A DNA stretch of 64,000 bases from Rugosimonospora africana. GTDB taxonomy: Bacteria; Actinomycetota; Actinomycetes; Mycobacteriales; Micromonosporaceae. Positions 8,481 through 17,400 of this stretch are shown here, piece after piece. The notes under the pieces were generated by a model, which was not told where the DNA came from, did no database searches, and saw nothing but the letters and a program-made list of their open reading frames with translations. The translations under genes and the position numbers were made by a program. The stretch spans positions 41,869 to 105,868 of the forward strand of contig NZ_BONZ01000080.1 in assembly GCF_016862975.1 (NCBI RefSeq), given 5' to 3'. Position 1 is the stretch's first letter, and every line of letters starts with the position of its first letter.

Positions 8481-9860
8481 ATGTCAGGACATGTGGTTCC
8501 GACCATTTCCGGGACGGCTCTGAGCCGTCGCTCTCTCCTCGGCCTCGCCGCCGCCGGTGCGCTCGCGAGTCCCGTTCTTGCCGCCTGCTCTCGTGGGGGG
8601 GCGGGCGGTGGCGGGTTTGCCCAAGTCGACGTCAAGGTGCCGGATGCTTACCGCAAGCGCGATCAGAAGGTGGTCCTCTGGACTTCCTGGAACGGGTCGG
8701 CGGGAAAGGTACTCAGCGGGTTGGTGGACAAGTTCAATCAGTCGCAGAACGACATCTACGCTCAGGCGCAGTTCCAAGGTGACTACTTTTCCGCGACATC
8801 GAAGGTCACCGCTGCACTGCGGGCAAAATCGGTCCCCGACATCATGGCGTTCGGGCAGACAGCGTGGCAGATCTTCTTCCTGAACGAAACGCTGGAGGAC
8901 CTCACGAGTTACGCGGACAACGCGTTCAGGTCGTCGTTCTACGACAATCTGTTCGGCGCTGGTCTGATCAAGGACAAGCTCTACTGGATCTCGTTCGCGC
9001 GGAGCACGCCGATCATGTATTACAACAAGGACCTGTTCGCGCAGGCGGGCCTCCCCGACCGCGGTCCGAAGTCCTGGACGGAGCTGCGGGAATGGGGACC
9101 GGCGCTGCTGAAGCAGAAGGCGGCTGGAAAGCCGGTGAAGGTGACCGAGCTCTCCGGCGGTGACAGCTGGGAATTCGAAGCGAGCGTCTGGCAGTTCGGC
9201 GGCCGGATCTCGAAGGGCCTCGACGTCACGATCAATCAGGGTGGCGCCGTCGAATGCGCGGACTGGATGCGGAAATTGATCTATGACGACAAGATGGCGA
9301 TGCTCGCCAGCGAATACGGCACCAACTTCAACAACGGTCTGGTCGGGGCCTACATGAACTCCACCGGTGCGCTCGCCGGAACCTACGAGGCGGCCAAGTT
9401 CCATGTCGGCGTCAGTGAGCTGCCGACGCAGGTCACCCGTGGCGTACCGACGGGTGGTGGCGGCTTCTCGATCTTCAAGGGTGTGCCCAAAGAGCGTAAG
9501 GAGGCCGCCTGGGAAGTGATCAAGTTCCTCTCCTCTCCAGAATCGGCTGCGACTTGGTCGCTGGGGACCGGATACCTGCCCGTGGTGAAGGCAGCGGTCG
9601 AGCAACCGTCTTACAAGGCAGCGCTGAGGAAGGATCCGAATCGCGGCGTCGCGATCGCCCAGTTGGCGCACACCGGCAATCTCGACGAGGTCGATGCCTA
9701 TGTGCAGAACGCATCGCCGATCATCTTCGGCGGGCTTCAGAAGATCTACGGCGACAACCGGCCTGCGCAAGGCGTTCTGGACGATGTCGCCGACCAGCTC
9801 AAAGCAGGTGAGAAGAAGATCAAAGCGCAGTACGACAAACTCGTCGGCGGCGAGGAATGA
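8481..9860 (+). CDS. ABC transporter substrate-binding lipoprotein (family 1 solute-binding protein)
   Basis: The protein has 459 residues. A twin-arginine-like signal (SRRSLLGLAAAG) leads to a lipobox LAAC, with the lipidated Cys near residue 35, so it is exported and anchored outside the membrane. The body is a typical extracellular solute-binding fold (VVLWTSWNGSAGKVLSGLVDKF near the start and a YLPVVKAAV segment late). It captures substrate for permeases 6577 and 7548. The start lies 72 nt after the permease stop, with AAGGA upstream. The substrate cannot be read from sequence; UgpB-like binding of glycerophospho-compounds is suggested only by the neighbours. Confidence 0.9.
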   Translation: MSGHVVPTISGTALSRRSLLGLAAAGALASPVLAACSRGGAGGGGFAQVDVKVPDAYRKRDQKVVLWTSWNGSAGKVLSGLVDKFNQSQNDIYAQAQFQGDYFSATSKVTAALRAKSVPDIMAFGQTAWQIFFLNETLEDLTSYADNAFRSSFYDNLFGAGLIKDKLYWISFARSTPIMYYNKDLFAQAGLPDRGPKSWTELREWGPALLKQKAAGKPVKVTELSGGDSWEFEASVWQFGGRISKGLDVTINQGGAVECADWMRKLIYDDKMAMLASEYGTNFNNGLVGAYMNSTGALAGTYEAAKFHVGVSELPTQVTRGVPTGGGGFSIFKGVPKERKEAAWEVIKFLSSPESAATWSLGTGYLPVVKAAVEQPSYKAALRKDPNRGVAIAQLAHTGNLDEVDAYVQNASPIIFGGLQKIYGDNRPAQGVLDDVADQLKAGEKKIKAQYDKLVGGEE

Positions 9861-10549
9861 TCATGGCGCGACCGTTCCGCATCACCGGGCATCGAGGGGC
9901 TATGGGCTACATGCCCGAAAACACCTTGGCCTCCTATCGCCAGGCGGTCCAAGACGGGGTCGACGAGATCGAACTCGATCTTCGACTGAGCAAGGACGGC
10001 CATATCGTCCTGCTGCATGACTCGACCGTCGACCGCACCACGGACGGGCACGGTGCTGTGGAAGATCTGACACTTGCGGAGTTGCAGTCACTCGATGCCG
10101 GCGCCGGTGAACGGATCCCGACCTTCGATGAGGCGCTTGCCGCCATCGATATCACCATCCTGGCCGAGATCAAGGCCGATGCCGTGGTTGAGCCGCTGCG
10201 CCGCCTGTTGGCGGCGCGCCCGGAGCTTCGGCACCGGATTCAGCCGATGTGCTTCCGTGCGCGAAATCTCGAACCGCTAGTCCGTTCGTTCGACGACGTC
10301 CGATGTGCCTTGCTGGCCGACGAGGGGTCGGAAGATCTCCTCGACCGTGCCGTCGGTCTCGGAGTTGCATGGGTCGGTGTCGGCTGGCCGGGGAGCAGTC
10401 CGGAGCTGATCCGAGCCGCGCACGAGAGGGGGCTGGAATATTGTCTGTGGCCAGCACCGACTCGGGTCGAGGTGGAGCGTGCTCGCGATTGGGGAGCCGA
10501 CGGAGTCACAACGGATTACCCGGCCGATGTGATCGAGGCGCCCGTATGA
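9857..10549 (+). CDS. Glycerophosphodiester phosphodiesterase
   Basis: The protein has 230 residues, the usual size of cytoplasmic UgpQ-type enzymes. The catalytic signature is present: HRG in ITGHRGAMGYMPENT, the metal-binding E-x-D in EIELDLRLSKDG, and the downstream LHD. It hydrolyses glycerophosphodiesters to sn-glycerol-3-phosphate and an alcohol. There is no signal peptide, so it acts on imported substrate. ATG 9857 overlaps the binding-protein stop (ATGA); ATG 9863 is an alternative. Co-transcription with an importer is classical Ugp-like organisation. Confidence 0.9.
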   Translation: MIMARPFRITGHRGAMGYMPENTLASYRQAVQDGVDEIELDLRLSKDGHIVLLHDSTVDRTTDGHGAVEDLTLAELQSLDAGAGERIPTFDEALAAIDITILAEIKADAVVEPLRRLLAARPELRHRIQPMCFRARNLEPLVRSFDDVRCALLADEGSEDLLDRAVGLGVAWVGVGWPGSSPELIRAAHERGLEYCLWPAPTRVEVERARDWGADGVTTDYPADVIEAPV

Positions 10550-11295
10550 ATGCCGAGAGCGGCGGAGCGAATGACACGAGCATCGCGGCAGTGTTGTTCG
10601 ACATGGACGGCACCTTGTTCGACAGCGAACGGATCTGGGATGTCAGCCTGGCCGACCTGGCGCACAAACTGGGTGGGAGGCTGTCCGCCCGAGCGCGGGA
10701 GCGGATTGTCGGGAGCAACTTGCTGACCACCGTACGCATCGTGCAGTCCGATCTCGGGGTCAGTGGCGATGATCAGGATCTGGCGGCATGGTTACTGGAC
10801 CGAACCTGTCGGCTGTTCGCAGCTGGTGTTCCGTGGCGACCTGGCGCGCAGGAACTGGTCGCTGCCGTGCGATCGCGGCGGATCCCGGCAGCCCTGGTGA
10901 CGGGGAGCTTTCGCGTTCTCGTCGACGTGGTTCTCGATCAGATCCCGGCCGACACATTCGGTCTGGTGATCTGTGGTGACGAGGTCGATCATCCGAAGCC
11001 CGACCCCGAGCCGTATGTGACCGCGGCCGGACTCCTCGGCGTGAGCCCCGCGAATTGCGTCGCGATCGAAGATAGTCGTAACGGGATCAGGTCGGCTGTC
11101 GATGCCGGCTGCTTGGTGATCGCGGTTCCCGAGGAGCCGCAGCAGCGGGCCGATGATCATGGCGTCCTCGTGCGGGCACTGCCCGAGATCACGGTCGATT
11201 GGCTGGACGCCAGGATGCGGCACCACCGCCTCGTCGCCCTGAACCGCATGGATCACATCGGTGAGCAACAAACGCAGTTTGACCGAATTCCGTAG
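10546..11295 (+). CDS. HAD-superfamily phosphatase/phosphomutase
   Basis: The protein has 249 residues. HAD motif I is DMDGT (residues 19-23, nucleophile Asp19), motif II is LVTGS, the motif III Lys lies in DHPKPDPEPY and motif IV is IEDSRNG. The cap lies between motifs I and II, as in beta-phosphoglucomutase-like or glycerol-phosphatase-like enzymes. ATG 10546 overlaps the GDPD stop. In this operon it could remove phosphate from glycerol-3-phosphate or a sugar phosphate released by the GDPD (inference). The frame is open further upstream, but that portion is out-of-frame GDPD coding. Confidence 0.88.
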   Translation: MNAESGGANDTSIAAVLFDMDGTLFDSERIWDVSLADLAHKLGGRLSARARERIVGSNLLTTVRIVQSDLGVSGDDQDLAAWLLDRTCRLFAAGVPWRPGAQELVAAVRSRRIPAALVTGSFRVLVDVVLDQIPADTFGLVICGDEVDHPKPDPEPYVTAAGLLGVSPANCVAIEDSRNGIRSAVDAGCLVIAVPEEPQQRADDHGVLVRALPEITVDWLDARMRHHRLVALNRMDHIGEQQTQFDRIP

Positions 11296-11321
11296 ACACC
11301 AACAGATGGGAAGGTCAAGCG

Positions 11322-12473
11322 ATGACGGCAGCAACCGCGCGCAGTGCACGGAGTCTTCCACGACGTGCGGTCAAGATGATCGCAGTGCTGAGCACGGCTG
11401 TGCTCGCTGTGGTCTGCACGGCGAGGTCGGCGGCAGCCGACACCCTGCCGGCCTCACACAGCTTCGACCTGAGTGCCCAGGTCGCCAAGCAACCGGTGCT
11501 GCTCGAGAAGGAGATGCAGCACCCCTATTGGGGCGGGCCGGTCCAGGCATTCGCGTTCGACGACGTGCATCACTATCTGTTCGTCGTGCAAAACCACAAC
11601 GTCTACGACACCTACACCGCTGACGGGGTCTTCCAGGCATACACCGACACGCTGGTGATCAACCGCATCCCGACGACCGGTGCCAACGCAGGACAGGTGA
11701 TCGACGGCATGACCGTGCCGGACGCGGGACACGGCTCGATCGGCGTGGTGCCCGTCGGGTCGGGGTCGCAGATCTGGTTGGAGGGTGACCCGAACGGGCC
11801 CGCTGACGGTCCGTGTGCAGGTCAGCATGTCTGCGATGCGTCCAACAACACGGAGATCTTCGGAACCGAGATCGACAGCTTCATGTACCAGCCGAACGCG
11901 ATCACCACGACGACTCGGCCGGCCGGCCTCGTCGCGCATTTCGCCGGCAGCTATCACATCTCCGTTTCGTCAGATCCGGTGCACCAACGACTGGCCATTC
12001 GTTATTGGAACGCGTCGCTGAATTCGTTCCGAGTCGCGGTCTACAACTGGAACGATGTCCGTGATCCGGCGCTGCTGCGGGTGTCCATCCCGCAGACCAG
12101 CTTCGCTCAGGGCTTCGTGCTGTATGGCCAGTACTACTACGTGCTAAACGGCAAATGCCTGCCGAGTGATGATGGCTGCACGGATTCAACGCAGCTGATC
12201 GAGATGAATCTCAACAGCGTCGGGTCATCCGGACAAGCGACGGTGAGTCAGAGTGCTCATACAGCGGCGCTCACCACGTCTCTCGAGGGACTGAGCGGTG
12301 AGCCGGAGGGGATCGCGACCCATACCGACGCCAGCGGTAACATCGGCCTCTTCTTCGGCTTCAACTCCCGACTCGTGGCCGATCAGAACCTGCCCAAGGT
12401 CGTGAGCATCGTCTGCAAGACCGGCTGGTTGCCACATGTGGTCACGCCGCAGCCGGAAGGTTGCCCGCTCTGA
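11322..12473 (+). CDS. Secreted protein resembling P68/TagC-type beta-propeller proteins
   Basis: The protein has 383 residues. The signal peptide spans residues 1 to about 38 (Arg-rich start, AVLSTAVLAVVCTARSAAA). The mature part begins with a segment (HPYWGGPVQAFAFDDVHHYLFVVQ) like the first blade of the beta-propeller family shared by staphylophage receptor-binding protein P68 and Bacillus TagC. It ends in a Cys-containing tail. It starts 26 nt after the HAD gene with GGAAGG upstream, so it probably closes the transporter operon. A role at the cell surface with teichoic acid or a glycopolymer is inferred from family and context. No catalytic residue could be assigned. Confidence 0.65.
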   Translation: MTAATARSARSLPRRAVKMIAVLSTAVLAVVCTARSAAADTLPASHSFDLSAQVAKQPVLLEKEMQHPYWGGPVQAFAFDDVHHYLFVVQNHNVYDTYTADGVFQAYTDTLVINRIPTTGANAGQVIDGMTVPDAGHGSIGVVPVGSGSQIWLEGDPNGPADGPCAGQHVCDASNNTEIFGTEIDSFMYQPNAITTTTRPAGLVAHFAGSYHISVSSDPVHQRLAIRYWNASLNSFRVAVYNWNDVRDPALLRVSIPQTSFAQGFVLYGQYYYVLNGKCLPSDDGCTDSTQLIEMNLNSVGSSGQATVSQSAHTAALTTSLEGLSGEPEGIATHTDASGNIGLFFGFNSRLVADQNLPKVVSIVCKTGWLPHVVTPQPEGCPL

Positions 12474-12554
12474 GTTTCATGGGGCTTTCGGACCCGGTCG
12501 CGCTGCCCCGCCCCCGGCCTACGAGCGCTGAAACGAGCGCTCCACCGCAGCCGC

Positions 12555-12620
12555 CGGCCCTTGATCATCTCTGGCGTAGCCGCGAAACTTCGCGGATCTA
12601 GCAGAGATGGTCAAGGGCCG
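12555..12620. terminator. Nested inverted repeat, likely bidirectional terminator
   Basis: Arms 12555-12573 and 12602-12620 pair over 19 positions with a single G-U type mismatch. Inside them is a second perfect hairpin, CCGCGAA / TTCGCGG. It lies between convergent genes, 11 nt past the M1 peptidase stop and 82 nt past the TagC-like stop. There is no U-run, as is common for actinobacterial terminators. Confidence 0.6.
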
Positions 12621-12630
12621 ATGCGTAGAA

Positions 12631-14430
12631 CTAGCTGCAGCTGCCGTCCGCGTTGTAGAAACCGGGACCGGCGAGTCCGGGGCCGGTGAGCTGCGGCCGG
12701 TTGGCGCCGCCACCGGGCGGGTACGAGGTGTCGAACCACTGGGTGAAGAACTCGGACAGGCGCGCCTGGCACGGCTTGCTGCGGTTGGGCAGGAAGTGGG
12801 CGAAGCCGTTCTCGAGTTGCCGCTCAGTGATGCTGCCGCCGCCGTAGTCGCGCTGGATGCGTTGCAGCGCCTTGGCGAAGTTGTCGTGGCCGAGGATTTC
12901 GCGTAGCGCGAGGTAGGCGGTGCCGGGCCGGGTGTAGGTAGGGCTGTTCGAGAACAACGAAGCAGGCGTCGGATCTGACGGTGCGCCCACCCAGAGCGCC
13001 CGGGTAGTTGTGTAGTTCGCGTTGAACTGGTTGACCAGGCTCTGATCGAACGCGGCGTCGCCTGCCGGCGTGCCGGGCCCGCCGGCAGCGGTCTGCGCGG
13101 TGCGCGCGTTGAGCAGGTACTGGCCCAGGGTGGCCATGCCTTCCTTGAAGAACGTCAGGTTCCAGTTGCCTTCGGAGACGTTGTCACCCCACCACTGGTG
13201 CATGTTCTCGTGGTAGAACGTGCCCAGTCCGATCCGGCCGCCCTGGAAGGTGATCATCGTCTGCATCTCCTCCTCGAAGCTCGCGGAGGGGATGCCGACC
13301 AGGACGCCGTCGGAGGTGAACGGGAACGGCCCGTTGAACTGTGCCTGGAAATCGGTGATGTCCTGCTGCTGGTCCATGATCGCAAGGTTGGTCTGCTTCT
13401 GCGCGGCGGGAATCGAGCTGCCCTGGGCCTCGTAGTAGAGGATCCCGTCGTCGCCCCTGCGCGAGGTCAGGTCGTAGTCGCCGACGCTATTCTCGACCAG
13501 GTAGCACGCGATCGTCGCGGCCGAGTGCCAATGGAACGTGGTCGAGCCGCCCGGGAAGTTCTTGTCCGGCGCGTTGCCGACGGTCGAGAGCAGCACTCCG
13601 TTGGCGATTGCCGTCTTGCCGGCATTGACCGTGTCGTAGAAGTCGTACGTGGGCTTTGCGCTCGGGTGGTTGTTCAGCGGCATCCAGTCCTCGGTGCCGA
13701 GCGGCTCGGTGGTCACGAAACTGCCGTCACCGGGCGGGTTGTCGGAGCGGAACCAGCCGTCGGTGGTGCCGTCGCCGTCGGTGTGCACGCCGGGTCGTCC
13801 CGTGTAATACACGGTGACCTGAAACGTCTCGCTGGGATGGATGTAGTGGGCGGGCGTGATCACCAGCTTGTTCGCCGGGCACGGCTCGCCGTTCTGGGCG
13901 TTGACGTCGTCGCCGGTGACCTGTGGAGCACACGCCGGCGGCAGCGGGTTGTTGTCCGGCCCGCCGACGGGGTTCACCTGTGATGCCTGGTGGGCGAGTG
14001 GGTTCGGATCGTTCTGGCCGTTCGGGTCGCCCGGGTAGGTGGGCTGCACAAACCGGAACGAGGCCGGTTTCCCGTTGACGGTGATCGCCTGGATCGTCAT
14101 GTCCGGGCCACCGTTGGCGTCCACGCCGTGGCGCTCGAAGTCGAGGCTGAAGTCGGTCAGGCACTGCGTGGCCCGGTCGGTGAGCACGACGTGGTTGCCA
14201 GGCAGGAACTGGTTCGACGGGGCGTCGTAGATCATGTGCACGTCGGTGTGCAGGCTCGTGTAGCCGCCGTTGCCGGTTTCGGGATAAACGTGGTCGCCGT
14301 AGTGCGAAAGCGTACGCAGGCCGGAGCCGCAGTGCCCCGGGGCGCCGGGCGGCGCGGCCGCCGCGGCGCCGGCGGGGGCCGCGACGGCCGCGACGAGTAA
14401 TGCCGACGCGGCGGCGAGTCGACGAATCAT
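12631..14430 (-). CDS. Secreted M1-family zinc aminopeptidase
   Basis: The protein has 599 residues. ATG 14430 is preceded by AGGAGG and gives a signal peptide (IRRLAAASALLVAAVAAPAG). The zinc site HENMH is at residues 407-411 within HENMHQWWG, and the third ligand Glu430 lies in FKEGMA, exactly the HExxH-x18-E spacing of M1 enzymes. SFEEEMQTM upstream takes the place of the usual GAMEN exopeptidase loop. It is shorter than cytosolic aminopeptidase N (about 850 residues), as is common for secreted actinobacterial homologues. It sits 40 nt downstream of the M14 gene stop, so the two are probably co-transcribed. The frame continues 20 codons upstream without a ribosome site. Confidence 0.9.
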   Translation of the reverse strand: MIRRLAAASALLVAAVAAPAGAAAAAPPGAPGHCGSGLRTLSHYGDHVYPETGNGGYTSLHTDVHMIYDAPSNQFLPGNHVVLTDRATQCLTDFSLDFERHGVDANGGPDMTIQAITVNGKPASFRFVQPTYPGDPNGQNDPNPLAHQASQVNPVGGPDNNPLPPACAPQVTGDDVNAQNGEPCPANKLVITPAHYIHPSETFQVTVYYTGRPGVHTDGDGTTDGWFRSDNPPGDGSFVTTEPLGTEDWMPLNNHPSAKPTYDFYDTVNAGKTAIANGVLLSTVGNAPDKNFPGGSTTFHWHSAATIACYLVENSVGDYDLTSRRGDDGILYYEAQGSSIPAAQKQTNLAIMDQQQDITDFQAQFNGPFPFTSDGVLVGIPSASFEEEMQTMITFQGGRIGLGTFYHENMHQWWGDNVSEGNWNLTFFKEGMATLGQYLLNARTAQTAAGGPGTPAGDAAFDQSLVNQFNANYTTTRALWVGAPSDPTPASLFSNSPTYTRPGTAYLALREILGHDNFAKALQRIQRDYGGGSITERQLENGFAHFLPNRSKPCQARLSEFFTQWFDTSYPPGGGANRPQLTGPGLAGPGFYNADGSCS

Positions 14431-14470
14431 GACGTCCTCCTGTATCCCGGCGGGTTCTTCGCGCGAGCGC

Positions 14471-17400
14471 TCATTGTTGCGGCCGATCACGGTCGGTGGG
14501 CAGGTCGGGACGGCCGCCGCTTGGGTGCACCGGACGGTTGGCGACCTGCGGCAACGCTGCGGCGCTGACCGGCGCGGCGGTGTCGCTCGGGTAGAGCAGC
14601 GCGTTCAGCACCAGCCGCTCGCCCTGCACCGTCCAGGACCGGTACCACGGGTCGAAGCCCAGCATGATCGCGTGCCCGGCGCCGAAGGGCTGGTCGATGA
14701 CGGCCGGACGTCCCGGCAGGTTGGCGTTGGCGTTGACCTCGTAGCCGTAGCAGTTGCCGAACCCGGCCGGGCCGCCGCAGTCGCCAGCGGGGCCGAACGT
14801 GGCTACTGCCGTCGCCTGCGGGATGCCGCCACCGTCTCCACCGAGCGTCGTGGGATCGAAGTTCGGGTCGCCGTTGGACGAGCGGAAGATCCAGCCGCCG
14901 GCGTCCATACCCCAACCGGCCGGGTCAGCCGTGTTCCAGGTCGCGTCGAACGTCGAGCCCGGCGTAGTGATACCGCTGATCGTGTTCGTGTTCACCGTGG
15001 TCAGGCCGGCGTTGCGTGCGCTCGTCACGCCGCCCGTGCTGGTGCCCACGAACGTTCCACCCGCATTGACGAACGCCTGCAGAGCCTGCGCCGGCGTTCC
15101 CGCTGTCCCGACCGGCGTGGTTGCCGAGATCGCCGAGTTCGGATCGACGAGCACCGTGTAGCCGCCGCTTTGCAGTACGCCGTTGGCGAGGTCGGTCGAG
15201 GTCAGCTGGCCGATCTGCGATGTCGGGATGCCCTCGCGCTGGGTGAGGTCGAACATCGCCTCGCAATAGTTGGTGGACCGGCAGTATCCGTCGTCGGTGC
15301 CGGGGAACGCCGGGTTGGTGGGGACCGTCGTGCCGCCGGTGTAGATCGCGATCTTCGGCAGCGTGACGGCGCGGTGCGCGACCGGGTAGCCGGAAAGGCC
15401 CGACACCGGCGTCTGCCAGTGAGCCGCGTCGTCGGCGAGCACGGCCAGCGGCACTCCCGACACGAGCGCCGCGCCGGTGTCGAAGTGCATGCCGTTCGCG
15501 TCGAACGCCGTGGTCGCCCGCGACACCGAAGCGCCCTGCCCGAGCAGTTGGTTCACCATCGCCAGGGCCGCGGCCGAGTCGGTGTTGAACGCGTACACCG
15601 ACTGCTTCCTCGACGGTGTCGTGCCGAGCTTCACGTCGTCGATCGGTTGCAGCTTGGCGTTGTTCGGCAGCGGCTGGGTGAGGAAGCCGTCGCCGGCGAA
15701 GCCGCGCAGCAGTGAATACGACCACGTCACGACGTCGTAGTTGTAGTTGAACGGGAGGTACGGGTTCTCGCCGAGCACAGCCTGGATCCAGTGCTTGGTG
15801 CCCTGATCGAGCGGGATGTACAGCGTGCCTTTCGGTAGCGTCACCGTGCTCGTACGCACCGGCGACTGTCCGGACGGCGTGTCGACGGCGAAGTCGCCGA
15901 ACCGGTGCGCACTCGACACGGTTACGTCGTGGCCGAGCTGGTACACGTGTACTCCGACGGCCTGCAACTCGCCGATCGTTTCGGCGACGTCACCGGTGTG
16001 CTTGCCGGGCAGGTAGTAGTAGCCGCACACGTTGGTGTTCGGTTCCTGGCTGATGGCGCTCTGCCCGATCTCGTACTGGTCGACGACCGGCGGGCTGACC
16101 TGGGTGTTCTGCTGCACGGTGCAGTTCTCGCCCTGGTCGACGGCCTCTGGCCACTGTTTGATCCAAGCGGTCTGCAGCGCGTCCTTGTTGTCGGCGGTGA
16201 CATTTACCGTCGTGTCTATCGCGAGGTAGTGGTCGTAGACCTGCTTGCCGTAGCTCTCGTCGTTGCCTTTTTCGTAGGTCATGCCGGCGCCGCCCTGCAG
16301 CAGCGAGGGCACGGTGTCGCCGTACTCGGGCACGAACATGTCGTACCTGTTGTAGTTGCGGTACTGACCGGTCTGGTCGTTGAACGCGTTCTGGATCGCC
16401 GGGCCGATCACGTTCTGGATCGCGTCGAGCGCCGAATGTGCGATCTCGTGGTGCGCCGCGTCCTGGTCGGGCGGGAAGAAGTAGCCGGACGACTGCTGGT
16501 GCGCGTCGATGAAGAACAGCCCGGGGTACTTGGTGATCGCGCTGATCAGGCCCGCGTTCTCCGGCTGGTGGAACGTGCCACGGTCGCGGTTCGGGTCGAA
16601 CGACCACGCGGTGGTGCGGTTGTTGTGGTCGCGGTCGTCGGGTGCGGTGACCGGCTGGATGAACGTGTCCAGGCTGGCCAGGCGCGAGGTGTTGTCGCAG
16701 TCGGTGCGGGCGGCCAGTTCGTACAGTTCCTTGACGGACGCCTCGCCGCCGGCCACCTCGCTGCCGTGCGGGGTGCCGGTGATCCACGCGAACGCCGGCC
16801 GCTGGGCAACCTGTGCCAGCGCCTGCTTCGGCGACGTGGTGCCGTCGATGACGCCGCGCCAGAACGCCTGGTCGTTGCGCCCGGCGTCAAGGTTGGCGAT
16901 GTTGTTCGGCGTACCGATCACGACGTAGTAGAAGGGCACGCCGAGCACGCTCGTGCCTTCCTGGACCATCTTGGCCGCAACCCGGCGGCTACCGTGCTTG
17001 TTGACGGCGTCGACGACGGCGCGCATGTACGCGGTGAGCTGTGCGGTCTTCTTCGCCGAGGGGTTCGTGCCGGAGCCGCCGCCACCCGTGACGCCGCTGC
17101 CCAGCGTCGTGCCGAAGAACTCGTCGTAGCTGGGAATGGTCGGGTCGAGCTGCACGGTGCTGCTGCACGATCCGGCGGCGCTCGGCTTTCCCGGGGCGTT
17201 CGCGATGGGGTACTCGCCGCCGGCCGAGTCGGACTGGTCGCTTGCGCGGTAAGGGCAGAATGTCACCGCGTCGGAGTCCGACACTCCGGCCGGGCAGGCG
17301 CTGCTCGCGACCCGGTTGCCGTTGACGGGATTCTCCGGTACCGGCGGGTTGATCGTGCTCGGCGTGACGATGTCCGGCCACACGGCCGGTCCCGGCGTCG

